From Pseudanabaena sp. Chao 1811 (GTDB lineage Bacteria > Cyanobacteriota > Cyanobacteriia > Pseudanabaenales > Pseudanabaenaceae): 64,000 nucleotides of DNA. Numbering within the stretch: the first letter of the stretch is position 1; each line of letters opens with the position of its first letter. Location: NCBI RefSeq assembly GCF_027942295.1, contig NZ_CP101416.1, positions 2,714,501-2,778,500 of the forward strand. The letters run 5' to 3'. The notes beneath the pieces are model-generated. The model was given only the letters and a program-made list of their open reading frames with translations. It searched no databases and was not told the DNA's origin. Both the position numbers and the translations under genes were made by a program. Of the stretch, positions 37,036 to 45,696 are shown in pieces.

Positions 37036-39660
37036 ATGCCTACACAGCGCAATAGAGGGATCGCCGCAACGGTTGCGGGACTGCAAAAACTTCGTGAGGT
37101 TAAGGCGGCTGGCAAAGCGGATGGAACTCGTTTGACCTTTGAAGGCATTGCCGATCGCATTTCTCAGAATTCTCAATCTTCAGTTGATCCCAGAACGGTA
37201 AGACGATTTTTTAAGGGTGAAGGTATCGATCGAGATTATGTCCTAGCGATTTGTAAGGCTTTGGGTTTAGAGGTCACGGAGATTGTTGATCAGAATGAAT
37301 GGAATCCCGTTAAGTCTCGTCAAACTTCTCAAGCCGTGGCGATCGCCGCAACCCTGAATACGACACCGCCACCTGTGGATGAATGGCAGGGACGACAGGA
37401 TGAAATCAAGGAACTCCAAACCGCCCTAAGCAATGAAAAAGTCCGCTTAATCGGGATCACCGCAGCAGGAGGCTATGGTAAATCGGCTTTAGCGGTGAAG
37501 TTCAAGGAGCAGTTAACCTCTGATTGGCGGGTGTTGTGGGTGAGTTTTATCCAGCCTTATCCTTTGGCGCAATTTGGGCGATGGTTATTGGAGCAGTTGG
37601 GACGAGACTATGATGAAAAATGGGACGAGGAGACGTTAATTGGGCAGATCATCGAAGGGTTAATCGCTGAGCCTTATTTGTTGGTGTTGGACAATATGGA
37701 AACGGTAATACCAGCAGAAGGGAAGTCGGTTTATGGTCAATTTTTGAGCCAATGGTTAGGGAATGGGATGCATAGTAAGCTACTGCTCACCAGTCGGGAA
37801 CAGCCAGCGTTTAGCGCCAATTTGCTGCCGCGTTGTTATTGGTTAGCCCTAAAGGGGTTAGCGGAAGCCGATGCGATGCGTTTGGTGACGGAAGACTATG
37901 GATTAACGGGAACGCAGCAGGAATTAGCCCATTTTGTGAACCGAATGGATCGTCATCCTCTCTTGATGCAACTGGTATCGAGTTGGATGCGGGACAAGTT
38001 GGGGGAAGGGGTTAGTGTGACAGAGGCGGAAAATTTGGGCTTAGATTTGTTTACGGTGGAAGGTTATCACCGTGATACGGAAACCTGTGTCAGGGAAGTC
38101 GTGGCGGCGAGTTTGGCGCGATTATCGGCAAGGTTAGGGGATATTTTAAAGCGGTTATCGGTATTGCGAGGGATTTTCGATTTAGGGTTAGCTCAGGGGT
38201 TAACTGCGGATGTAACGGATGCAGAGTTACGGTATTTAGCCCGTTTGTCGTTGTTGCAGGAGTTTCCCCCTGAACCTCTCAAGGGAAAACCGCGACGGTT
38301 TCAGTTTTTGCCTTTAATTTCGATGGTGGTGCAACAGCAAGCGGATTCTGAGTTGTTGCGATCAGCGCATCAGGCTGCGTTGGATTATTTTTTGGCACAT
38401 TTACCTGCGCCACCTTGGGAATCATTGGAGGATTTGACGGCGTATTTGGAGGCGTTTTACCATGCAGGGGAATTGGGAGCATGGCATTTAGCCTATGATA
38501 TTTTGGATGAGCAGCGAGGGGGAGAAGGGAAAAATAAATCAGTTCATTACTTTTTGAATTTTCAAGGTTTTTACCGTCAGCAAGCGCAGTTATATGAACA
38601 GGTAATCGCAGGTAGTCAAAGGGAACAAGCTTGTTATCGCAAATCTTTAAACCGTTTGGGAATTTGTTATCAAGACTTGGGACAGTATGAAAAAGCGATC
38701 GCCCACCATCAGCAACATCACGACATCAGTGAAGAAATGGGTGATCGGCAAGGAGAGGCAAGTTCTCTAGATAATTTAGGAACTTGTTATAGAAACTTGG
38801 GGCAGTATGAAAAAGCAATCGCTCATCACCAGCAATCTCTCGAAATCGACGAAGAAATCGACAATCGGCAAGGAGTGGCAAGTTCTCTAGGCGGTTTAGG
38901 CAGTTGTTATAATTTCTTGGGGCAGTATGAAAAAGCGATCGCCCATCACCAGCAATCTCTCGAAATCAAAGAAGAAATCGGCAATCGGCAAGGGGTGGCA
39001 ATTTCTCTAGGCAATTTAGGCAATTGTTATGATTATTTGGGGCAGTATGAAAAAGCAATCGCTCATCACCAGCAATCTCTCGAAATCAGTAAAGAAATGG
39101 GTGATCGGCAAGGGATGGCAATTTCTCTAGGCAATTTAGGCAATTGTTATGATTATTTGGGGCAGCATGAAAAAGCGATTGTCCATCACCAGCAATATCA
39201 CGACATTAGTAAAGAAATCGGCTTTCGGGAAGGGGTAGCAACTTCTCTAGGCAATTTAGGCGTTTGTTATGATTCTTTGGGAAAGTATGAAAAAGTGATC
39301 GCCTATCACCAGCAACATCGCGACATCAGTGAAGAAATCGGCGATCAGCAAGGGGTAGCAATTTCTTTACATAATATGGGGGCAGCATTGCTCAAACTTG
39401 AAAACTACAGCGAAGCAGAAACCAAAATTCAAGAATCCTTAGTGATTTCCCAACAGATTAACTTTAAACCTTTAACCGCCTATAGTTTCAAAGTCCTTGC
39501 CGAAATCGCCCATCAAACCAATCAATCCCAACTCGCCCTCACCCATTGCCAAAACGCGATCGCCCTCTCCCAAGAACTTGGCATTCCCTTAGTCAAAGAC
39601 TGCGAAGAACTCCTAGCAAAAATTCAGGAGGACTTAGATCCCCCTCAATCCCCCTTGTAA
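37036..39660 (+). CDS. STAND NTPase: HTH, NB-ARC and TPR repeats
   Basis: The 874-residue protein has an N-terminal helix-turn-helix-like region (about 1-90: DPRTVRRFFKGEGIDRDYVL) and an NB-ARC/STAND ATPase with Walker A GITAAGGYGKSALA (140-153), Walker B LLVLDNMETV (215-224) and sensor KLLLTSREQ. A helical/winged segment follows (about 300-460), then at least six 40-residue TPRs (about 540-780; YEKAIAHHQQSLEI type). STAND proteins switch from a closed ADP state to an ATP oligomer when the repeat sensor binds its trigger; many act in defence or transcription control. The TPR block is made of exact 120-bp DNA units. The last seven residues and the stop codon come from an inserted repeat (39637-39711). 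Confidence 0.85.
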   Translation: MPTQRNRGIAATVAGLQKLREVKAAGKADGTRLTFEGIADRISQNSQSSVDPRTVRRFFKGEGIDRDYVLAICKALGLEVTEIVDQNEWNPVKSRQTSQAVAIAATLNTTPPPVDEWQGRQDEIKELQTALSNEKVRLIGITAAGGYGKSALAVKFKEQLTSDWRVLWVSFIQPYPLAQFGRWLLEQLGRDYDEKWDEETLIGQIIEGLIAEPYLLVLDNMETVIPAEGKSVYGQFLSQWLGNGMHSKLLLTSREQPAFSANLLPRCYWLALKGLAEADAMRLVTEDYGLTGTQQELAHFVNRMDRHPLLMQLVSSWMRDKLGEGVSVTEAENLGLDLFTVEGYHRDTETCVREVVAASLARLSARLGDILKRLSVLRGIFDLGLAQGLTADVTDAELRYLARLSLLQEFPPEPLKGKPRRFQFLPLISMVVQQQADSELLRSAHQAALDYFLAHLPAPPWESLEDLTAYLEAFYHAGELGAWHLAYDILDEQRGGEGKNKSVHYFLNFQGFYRQQAQLYEQVIAGSQREQACYRKSLNRLGICYQDLGQYEKAIAHHQQHHDISEEMGDRQGEASSLDNLGTCYRNLGQYEKAIAHHQQSLEIDEEIDNRQGVASSLGGLGSCYNFLGQYEKAIAHHQQSLEIKEEIGNRQGVAISLGNLGNCYDYLGQYEKAIAHHQQSLEISKEMGDRQGMAISLGNLGNCYDYLGQHEKAIVHHQQYHDISKEIGFREGVATSLGNLGVCYDSLGKYEKVIAYHQQHRDISEEIGDQQGVAISLHNMGAALLKLENYSEAETKIQESLVISQQINFKPLTAYSFKVLAEIAHQTNQSQLALTHCQNAIALSQELGIPLVKDCEELLAKIQEDLDPPQSPL
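38650..39370 (+). repeat. six tandem 120-bp units encoding TPRs
   Basis: Units repeat with exact 120-bp spacing, as shown by GGCAGTATGAAAAAGCGATC and its variants beginning near 38682, 38802, 38922, 39042, 39162 and 39282. Each codes for a 40-residue TPR of the NLGNCYDYLGQYEKAIAHHQ type. High DNA similarity points to recent unit duplication or recombination. Confidence 0.8.
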
Positions 39661-39711
39661 AGGGGGAAGAAGAAAATTTAATTGATTCTCCGCCCTTTAC
39701 AAAAGGGGATC
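39637..39711. mobile_element. 75-bp inserted repeat providing the STAND stop codon
   Basis: Ends GATCCCC/GGGGATC are inverted; the interior has CCCCCTTGTAAAGGGGG and CCCTTTACAAAAGGGG. It interrupts the C-terminal codons: the paralogous remnant at 40741 continues EDL-GE-stop, while the intact gene reads EDL-DPPQSPL-stop. Confidence 0.6.
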
Positions 39712-39765
39712 ATTTTTGGTATGTATCGTATCTTTTGAATCAAATGTAATTTCTGTTCGCTATCT

Positions 39766-40380
39766 ATGGCTAAAGGCAAGAATAAGAAAATCCTGTTCTT
39801 TATTGATGAATTTGGGACTGCGGGGGTAAGCGATTTATATTTCGGAGGAGTTATTGCTTTAGCGAAAGATACTGGACGTTTAGATAAGTGTTTTAGCGAT
39901 CGGTTAGAGACAAACGCTAATGAAATTCATGCCGTTAAGATGAGAGATGAATATATTAAGGATCTTATGATCCGCTTCAAGCAGTCTGCATCTCAAGAGA
40001 ATTTTATTTTGATTAATCGTGCTGTTAGTATTCGACAGGGTGCTGCCCCAATAATTTATGCCCAAGGTTTAATCGAGATAGTAAAAGTTGGTTTAAAGCT
40101 TTTTAGAAAAGAAGTGCTGAAAAGTACGCATATTAACAATGTAGAAGTTATTACCGACATCAATCAACACAATAGTCACCCAGATTTTGAGAATGAAATA
40201 TCCAAAGAAAAGTCTAAGGATAGAGAATTCTCTCCAGTTAATCACGTTGCTAGAATTGATTCTGCTGCATCACGGATGCTTCAGATTGCTGATATAGTGG
40301 CTTACTCTCGCAAATTCATTATTAATAGAGATCTAAATGCCGAACAACTAAAGAGAGATTATGGTATCCATATAAAATGA
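39766..40380 (+). CDS. DUF3800 protein
   Basis: The 204-residue protein matches DUF3800: the N-terminal acidic strand ILFFIDEFGTAG (residues 9-20), a second acidic strand VEVITDIN (about 122-129), and the C-terminal DSAASRMLQIADIVAYSRKF (about 164-183), where Asp residues recur. The arrangement of acidic strands suggests an RNase H-like nuclease fold, but function is undescribed. DUF3800 genes are often found in accessory and defence-like regions. It lies 105 bp downstream of the STAND gene on the same strand. It is shorter than many family members, which have longer middle regions. Confidence 0.8.
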   Translation: MAKGKNKKILFFIDEFGTAGVSDLYFGGVIALAKDTGRLDKCFSDRLETNANEIHAVKMRDEYIKDLMIRFKQSASQENFILINRAVSIRQGAAPIIYAQGLIEIVKVGLKLFRKEVLKSTHINNVEVITDINQHNSHPDFENEISKEKSKDREFSPVNHVARIDSAASRMLQIADIVAYSRKFIINRDLNAEQLKRDYGIHIK

Positions 40381-40601
40381 GATAAGGGCTACCAATTGGC
40401 AACCCTTACTTAAAATTCTTTATGGAATAAGAGATTATAGTGATCGTCAACCAAGGCTTTTTCCCTCTGGGTAATCACGACTCTTACTAGGCACATGGCT
40501 GAGCAAGTCGTCTTTTTTGATCTCTACTACGATCATTATCTAGCTAGATACAGCCAATATTATCCTACTACTCGCTAAAAGTCAATACTATATCGCTTTA
40601 C
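40381..40601. other. spacer after the DUF3800 gene, nothing recognised
   Basis: AT-rich sequence. An imperfect dyad lies at about 40383-40407 (AAGGGCTACC/TTGGCAACCCTT), possibly a weak terminator. No ORF with support. Confidence 0.4.
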
Positions 40602-40747
40602 ACCAAATCGCCCATTAAACCAATCAACCTCAACTCGCCCTCAGCCATTGCCAAAATGCCCTCACTCTCTCCCAAAAACTTGGCATTCCTTTAGTCAAAG
40701 ACTGCGAAGAACTCCTAGCAAAAATTCAGGAGGATTTAGGAGAATAA
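40602..40747 (+). pseudogene. remnant of a second STAND/TPR gene (3' end only)
   Basis: This stretch aligns without gaps with the 3' end of the gene at 37036 (around 39512-39636). Read in frame it gives IAH-stop-NQPQLALSHCQNALTLSQ and continues KLGIPLVKDCEELLAKIQED, LGE-stop. A CAA-to-TAA change creates the internal stop. Nothing upstream matches the rest of a STAND gene, so only the tail survives. It shows that two related genes, or a duplication, once existed here on either side of the DUF3800 gene. Confidence 0.75.
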
Positions 40748-40748
40748 C

Positions 40749-41020
40749 GTTAGTGTCATGAATTATTCGCGCATCAGGCGATCCTTCTTTAGGGGCAAAG
40801 CATTGCCACGAAAATCTATAAATTTTCAGATAATTTTGATTTGGCAATGCTTTGCCCAAACCTCGCAACGCAGGGACAAGTTATCGATAAAAGCACAAAG
40901 GGTTGAGCATTTGCATTTCAAGATGATTGTGGGAAGTATAAAAATAGTGGCGCAAATGCTCAACCCCTACAAGTTTGTGTTTATAGGGCTTTGAGGGCGC
41001 GAATAATTCATGACACTAAC
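40749..41020. mobile_element. 272-bp MITE with perfect 24-bp terminal inverted repeats
   Basis: The ends are exact inverted copies (GTGTCATGAATTATTCGCGC is the inner 20 bp). If the element is read from GTGTC to GACAC it is flanked on each side by TA, the target duplication of Tc1/IS630-type transposons. Two nested inverted repeats lie inside (GGCAAAGCATTGCC / GGCAATGCTTTGCC and GGGTTGAGCATTTGC / GCAAATGCTCAACCC). No coding capacity. Confidence 0.75.
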
Positions 41021-41138
41021 CAAAATTATGTCAGAAAAATCTTTGTGCGATCGCAAATGAGAATATGGCTACAAAAGAGGACATAAAAAAGCTTGGCTCA
41101 TATCGAGATTGTCAAGTAAAATGTGTAAAGTCTAGAAG

Positions 41139-41856
41139 CTAGACGTGGAGACGATCCTCGAAGAGGATGGCAAAGCGATTAAGAGCAGGCTTCCAATCGC
41201 GAATCGGCATCGTCCACTTCTTCGAGATATTCCGCATTGCTAAATAAACGAGCTTGAAAGCAGCATCATCAGAGGGAAAAATCTGTTGGGATTTAATCAC
41301 CTTCCGCAAACTACTGTTCATCGACTCAATCGCATTGGTGGTATAAATCGCCCTGCGAATCTCGGTCGGGAAAGCAAAGAAGGGGATAATGTTTGCCCAA
41401 TGACTGCGCCAAGACTTGGAGATTGATGGATATTGCTTGTCCCATTTCTCAGCAAAGAGTTCGAGATTAAACTCAGCCTCCGATTCCGTCGCCGCGCTAT
41501 AAATAGCCTTGAGGTCAGCACAAACTTGCTTGCGTTGTTGCCAAGGTACAAAAGCGACCGAGTTTCTGACCATGTGGACAATGCATAACTGCACCTGAGT
41601 TTTAGGAAATACCGTCTCAATCGCATTAGGGAAACCAGTCAAGCCATCGACACAGGCAATCAAAATATCTTTGACCCCACGGTTGTGAATTTCGGTGAGT
41701 ACTGACAACCAGAATTTCGCACCTTCATTCGGAGAAATCCACATACCCAGTAATTCCTTGTACCCGTCCATATTCACGCCCAAGGCAAAGTACAAGGATT
41801 TGTTAATCACTCTGCCATTGTCTCGGACTTTGATGACTAGACAGTCCAGAAAGACG
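41139..41856 (-). pseudogene. IS256 transposase, 3' half of the outer copy
   Basis: Encodes the C-terminal part of the transposase from the first catalytic Asp region ([10 protein letters not shown]) through CVDGLTGFP and [11 protein letters not shown] to DRLHV. It is separated from its start (43184-43685) by the inner IS. Sequence is almost identical to the intact inner copy. Confidence 0.9.
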
Positions 41857-43183
41857 GAGAGTGTAAAGTGAAGTGTGTAAAGTCTGGGATATATACAGAG
41901 AGATGATCTAGACACACAATTACCAACACTAAAACTGATGAATATACGCAAAGAATTGCTCGACGAATTGCTGCAAGAATGTAAAACACCACCTGACCTA
42001 TTCGGAGAAGGAGGCATTCTGAAGCAACTGACGACCGCATTAGTGGAGCGAGCATTGGAAGCAGAACTATCCATGCATCTGGGCTACGGAAAACATGAAC
42101 CAAGACCAGAAGGACAAACTAACAGTCGCAATGGCTATAGCCAGAAAAAAGTGCAAGGTGACTTTGGCGTAGCCGAAATCGCAGTCCCCCGAGATCGGCA
42201 AGGGGAGTTTGAACCGCAGATGGTGAAGAAAGGACAAAGTCGCTTGTCAGGACTAGATGAAAAGATCATTGCTCTCTACGCACGAGGTATGAGTGTCAGG
42301 GATATTCAAGCCCAGTTGCAAGAAATGTATGGTGTTGAAGTATCACCAACACTTATTTCCAATGTTACAGATGCAGTAATTGACGAGGTGAAGCAATGGC
42401 AAAACCGTCCCCTTGAAGCAGTCTATCCAATCGTCTTTCTGGACTGTCTAGTCATCAAAGTCCGAGACAATGGCAGAGTGATTAACAAATCCTTGTACTT
42501 TGCCTTGGGCGTGAATATGGACGGGTACAAGGAATTACTGGGTATGTGGATTTCTCCGAATGAAGGTGCGAAATTCTGGTTGTCAGTACTCACCGAAATT
42601 CACAACCGTGGGGTCAAAGATATTTTGATTGCCTGTGTCGATGGCTTGACTGGTTTCCCTAATGCGATTGAGACGGTATTTCCTAAAACTCAGGTGCAGT
42701 TATGCATTGTCCACATGGTCAGAAACTCGGTCGCTTTTGTACCTTGGCAACAACGCAAGCAAGTTTGTGCTGACCTCAAGGCTATTTATAGCGCGGCGAC
42801 GGAATCGGAGGCTGAGTTTAATCTCGAACTCTTTGCTGAAAAGTGGGACAAGCAATATCCATCAATCTCCAAGTCTTGGCGCAGTCATTGGGCAAACATT
42901 ATCCCCTTCTTTGCTTTCCCGACCGAGATTCGCAGGGCGATTTATACCACCAATGCGATTGAGTCGATGAACAGTAGTTTGCGGAAGGTGATTAAATCCC
43001 AACAGATTTTTCCCTCTGATGATGCTGCTTTCAAGCTCGTTTATTTAGCAATGCGGAATATCTCGAAGAAGTGGACGATGCCGATTCGTGATTGGAAACC
43101 TGCTCTTAATCGCTTTGCCATCCTCTTCGAGGATCGTCTCCACGTCTAGCTTCTAGACTTTACACATTTTACTTGACAGTCTC
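41857..43183 (+). mobile_element. IS256-family element, inner complete copy
   Basis: The 1327-bp element begins GAGAGTGTAAAGTGAAGTGT and ends with the complement of GAGACTGTCAAGTAAAATGT, with 12 inner bases TGTGTAAAGTCT identical. It is flanked by the 8-bp duplication GAAAGACG (41849-41856 and 43184-43191) within the outer copy's transposase gene. Confidence 0.93.
41938..43149 (+). CDS. IS256-family (mutator-type) transposase
   Basis: The 403-residue transposase is intact. It has an N-terminal helical DNA-binding region (about 1-130, with [20 protein letters not shown]), and the DDE core with [13 protein letters not shown] (first Asp, about 168), [13 protein letters not shown] (second Asp, about 236) and [15 protein letters not shown] (Glu, about 339) plus the family His/Cys segment [11 protein letters not shown]. 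Such enzymes excise and insert the element with 8-9-bp target duplications, as seen here. It is a full-length copy inserted into another copy of the same element, in opposite orientation. Confidence 0.95.
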   Translation: MNIRKELLDELLQECKTPPDLFGEGGILKQLTTALVERALEAELSMHLGYGKHEPRPEGQTNSRNGYSQKKVQGDFGVAEIAVPRDRQGEFEPQMVKKGQSRLSGLDEKIIALYARGMSVRDIQAQLQEMYGVEVSPTLISNVTDAVIDEVKQWQNRPLEAVYPIVFLDCLVIKVRDNGRVINKSLYFALGVNMDGYKELLGMWISPNEGAKFWLSVLTEIHNRGVKDILIACVDGLTGFPNAIETVFPKTQVQLCIVHMVRNSVAFVPWQQRKQVCADLKAIYSAATESEAEFNLELFAEKWDKQYPSISKSWRSHWANIIPFFAFPTEIRRAIYTTNAIESMNSSLRKVIKSQQIFPSDDAAFKLVYLAMRNISKKWTMPIRDWKPALNRFAILFEDRLHV

Positions 43184-43685
43184 GAAAGACGATTGGATAG
43201 ACTGCTTCAAGGGGACGGTTTTGCCATTGCTTCACCTCGTCAATTACTGCATCTGTAACATTGGAAATAAGTGTTGGTGATACTTCAACACCATACATTT
43301 CTTGCAACTGGGCTTGAATATCCCTGACACTCATACCTCGTGCGTAGAGAGCAATGATCTTTTCATCTAGTCCTGACAAGCGACTTTGTCCTTTCTTCAC
43401 CATCTGCGGTTCAAACTCCCCTTGCCGATCTCGGGGGACTGCGATTTCGGCTACGCCAAAGTCACCTTGCACTTTTTTCTGGCTATAACCGTTGCGACTG
43501 TTGGTTTGTCCTTCTGGTCTAGGTTCGTGCTTACCGTATCCCAGATGGGTTGATAGTTCTGCTTCCAATGCTCGCTCCACTAATGCGGTCGTCAGTTGTT
43601 TCAGAATGCCTCCTTCTCCGAATAGGTCAGGTGGTGTTTTACATTCTTGCAGCAATTCGTCGAGCAATTCTTTGCGTATATTCAT
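43184..43685 (-). pseudogene. IS256 transposase, 5' part of the outer copy
   Basis: Encodes [20 protein letters not shown] and the following N-terminal region up to EAVYPIVF, where the inner IS interrupts at the codons just before the first catalytic Asp. It differs from the inner copy at few positions (for example Thr for Met in ELS(T)HLGYG). Confidence 0.9.
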
Positions 43686-43767
43686 CAGTTTTAGTGTTGG
43701 TAATTGTGTGTCTAGATCATCTCTCTGTATATATCCCAGACTTTACACACTTCACTTTACACTCTCC

Positions 43768-44628
43768 TCATATCCTACTAATAACTTCGTAAGATAACCC
43801 AGTTGATTCGGCAATGATTTCTATGGCTACATTTTGCTCTTTCAATGCTTTGGCAACTTTCTCAATACCCTTCTCAATACCTTTCTCAATACCCTTCTCA
43901 ATACCAACTTTTTCACCTTCTTCAAAGGCTGTATCAAATACATTTTTCACTTCTAAATACTGGACTAAACTCTTTTTATATTGTTCATACTGCTCTAGAT
44001 CTAAGTGCGATATTTCGGCGATTTCAAATCCTTTTTGAAAGATTGGTTCATTCAATATTGCGGGTATGTGATTAAAACTTTCTAGGTTTTTTAAAAAATA
44101 CAGCCATTTATCGAAGTGAGTTACCAGTTCATTCTCTTGTTTATTGAATAGCGGCATTTGTAAAAACTTAAAATTTAACTTATCAAAGAATACATCTCCA
44201 TCTTGGTCTTTGAGACATACATCGCGCCTAAACTTGGGTGTGGTATGTTCATCGTACTCAAAATCCAATATCGCAATAAAATAGATTGGTAATAAATAAA
44301 AATTCCAATCTCCTTTTTCCGACTGTTCTCGAATTGGGAATGTGGAATAGAATAAGGCTCGATCTTTGAAATGCTTGATTTTCGCTTTTTGCATTTCCAC
44401 AATAAACTTATCACCAGTTTTACTTTCGCAGTAAATATCAAAAATAGCTTTACGTTCCGATATGGTGTCGGAGAGATTTTCAGAATTTTTAAATGTTAAT
44501 TGTTGGATTTGATGATGTATCGGTAAAAGTTGATTAAGAAAATCGATGAGCAAATCTTTACTGCCTTCTTCGCCGAACAGTTTCTTAAAGCCAAAATCAG
44601 TATAAGGATTAAAGTATCTCGCTACCAT
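43768..44628 (-). CDS. Rpn/PD-(D/E)XK-family nuclease (recombination-promoting or transposase-like)
   Basis: The 286-residue protein starts at MVARYFNPYTDFGFKKLFGEEGSKDLLIDFLNQLL, the family's usual beginning; 36 upstream codons are less likely to be translated. The PD-(D/E)XK core is seen in AIFDIYCESKTGDKFIVEMQ (about residues 57-76, D...ExK). A helical tail carries four KGIE tetrapeptides (VGIEKGIEKGIEKGIEK) before the end. Relatives (Rpn, PDDEXK_2) are DNA endonucleases that promote RecA-independent recombination, or were called putative transposases. The outer IS256 copy is inserted so that its target duplication spans the TGA stop, leaving the protein intact. Confidence 0.82.
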   Translation of the reverse strand: MVARYFNPYTDFGFKKLFGEEGSKDLLIDFLNQLLPIHHQIQQLTFKNSENLSDTISERKAIFDIYCESKTGDKFIVEMQKAKIKHFKDRALFYSTFPIREQSEKGDWNFYLLPIYFIAILDFEYDEHTTPKFRRDVCLKDQDGDVFFDKLNFKFLQMPLFNKQENELVTHFDKWLYFLKNLESFNHIPAILNEPIFQKGFEIAEISHLDLEQYEQYKKSLVQYLEVKNVFDTAFEEGEKVGIEKGIEKGIEKGIEKVAKALKEQNVAIEIIAESTGLSYEVISRI

Positions 44629-44793
44629 AATTTCCCCAAAACATTCATGCAATTTAGCTGTGAAAACCTTGTAAGCCATCTCCTGTATAGCACAAAATCT
44701 AAAAAACAAGCTTAAGCCTCTTTTCTGATTCAACAAGAGTGAGAAATGCTATATTCTCCACAATAAATTGGCATAAAAGCAGGGATTAACAAT

Positions 44794-45675
44794 ATGAAAT
44801 GGGATGAAATGCGGGAGAGCGACAACGTAGAAGATGTGCGTGACGGCTCATCTAGCTCAAGCTCATCACCATTAGGAATGCTCGGCGGACTAGGTGGACT
44901 AGGCTTTGGTGGTATTGCGATCGCCTTGGTTGCTGGTCTAGTTTTTAAAGTTAATCCTGCTCAGCTTTTAGGCTTTTTATCTAATACACAGCAACCTGCG
45001 CCACAGGCTCTAGTCAAACAACCTACCAAAGATCGCGATTCGGCTTTTGTCAAATCAATTCTCGGTGATACCGAAGATACTTGGGGAAGAATTTTCAAAC
45101 AACAACTAAAAACTAACTATCAAGCCCCTAAATTAGTCCTATTTGCAGGTTCAGTTAAATCGGCATGTGGCTCCGCCCAAACTTCGGCGGGTCCCTTTTA
45201 CTGCCCTGCGGACAAGAAAGTATACCTAGATATGGGTTTCTTTAAATATCTAGAAGCTACGGCTGGCAGTGATGCAGACTTTGCGCGAGCCTATGCGATC
45301 GCCCATGAAGTCGGTCATCATATCCAAAATTTACGCGGCATATCTAGTAATGTCAGACAGCTCAAGGCAAGTTCCAACAAGGTCAAAGCTAACGAACTCT
45401 CAGTACGGCAGGAATTACAAGCGGATTGCCTTGCGGGTGTGTGGGGACATTTCACGGCTCAGCGTGGCTTGATTTCCGATCAAGATATTACTAAGGCTCT
45501 CAATACAGCTACGCAAATTGGTGATGACTACTTACAAAAACAGTCAAAGAGTGGACATGTGGTTCCTGAATCCTTTACCCATGGCACATCTCAACAAAGG
45601 GTCACTTGGTTTAAGCGAGGTCTGGATACGGGAGATATTAATCAGTGCGATACATTTGCCGCCAATAAATTGTAA
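44794..45675 (+). CDS. neutral zinc metallopeptidase, YpfJ family
   Basis: The 293-residue protein starts KWDEMRESDNVEDVRDGSSS, has a low-complexity Ser/Gly segment, one transmembrane helix (about 40-60: FGGIAIALVAGLVFK), then a periplasmic zinc peptidase domain with AIAHEVGHHIQN (HExxH, His171) and a downstream Glu in LSVRQELQADCLAGVWGHF. Conserved CGSAQTSAGPFYCPADKKVYLD precedes the active site. The family's substrate is unknown. Start and length match KPN_02809/YpfJ relatives. It is divergent from the Rpn gene. Confidence 0.88.
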   Translation: MKWDEMRESDNVEDVRDGSSSSSSSPLGMLGGLGGLGFGGIAIALVAGLVFKVNPAQLLGFLSNTQQPAPQALVKQPTKDRDSAFVKSILGDTEDTWGRIFKQQLKTNYQAPKLVLFAGSVKSACGSAQTSAGPFYCPADKKVYLDMGFFKYLEATAGSDADFARAYAIAHEVGHHIQNLRGISSNVRQLKASSNKVKANELSVRQELQADCLAGVWGHFTAQRGLISDQDITKALNTATQIGDDYLQKQSKSGHVVPESFTHGTSQQRVTWFKRGLDTGDINQCDTFAANKL

Positions 45676-45696
45676 ACAAAGGGATGAGAAGAATCC

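Larger units (their letters stand above)
41105..43766 (-). mobile_element. IS256-family element, outer copy, interrupted by a second copy
   Basis: The ends (GAGATTGTCAAGTAAAATGT at left, complement of GAGAGTGTAAAGTGAAGTGT at right) are imperfect inverted repeats sharing TGTGTAAAGTCT. They are flanked by the 8-bp duplication CTCATATC (41097-41104 and 43767-43774). The transposase is on the minus strand and is split by the inner element at 41857-43183. Without the inner copy and its duplication the element is about 1.33 kb, normal for the family. Confidence 0.9.

Noticed and set aside
40758-40994. 78-codon ORF
   Set aside because: It lies wholly inside the TA-flanked MITE and is explained by the element's inverted repeats.
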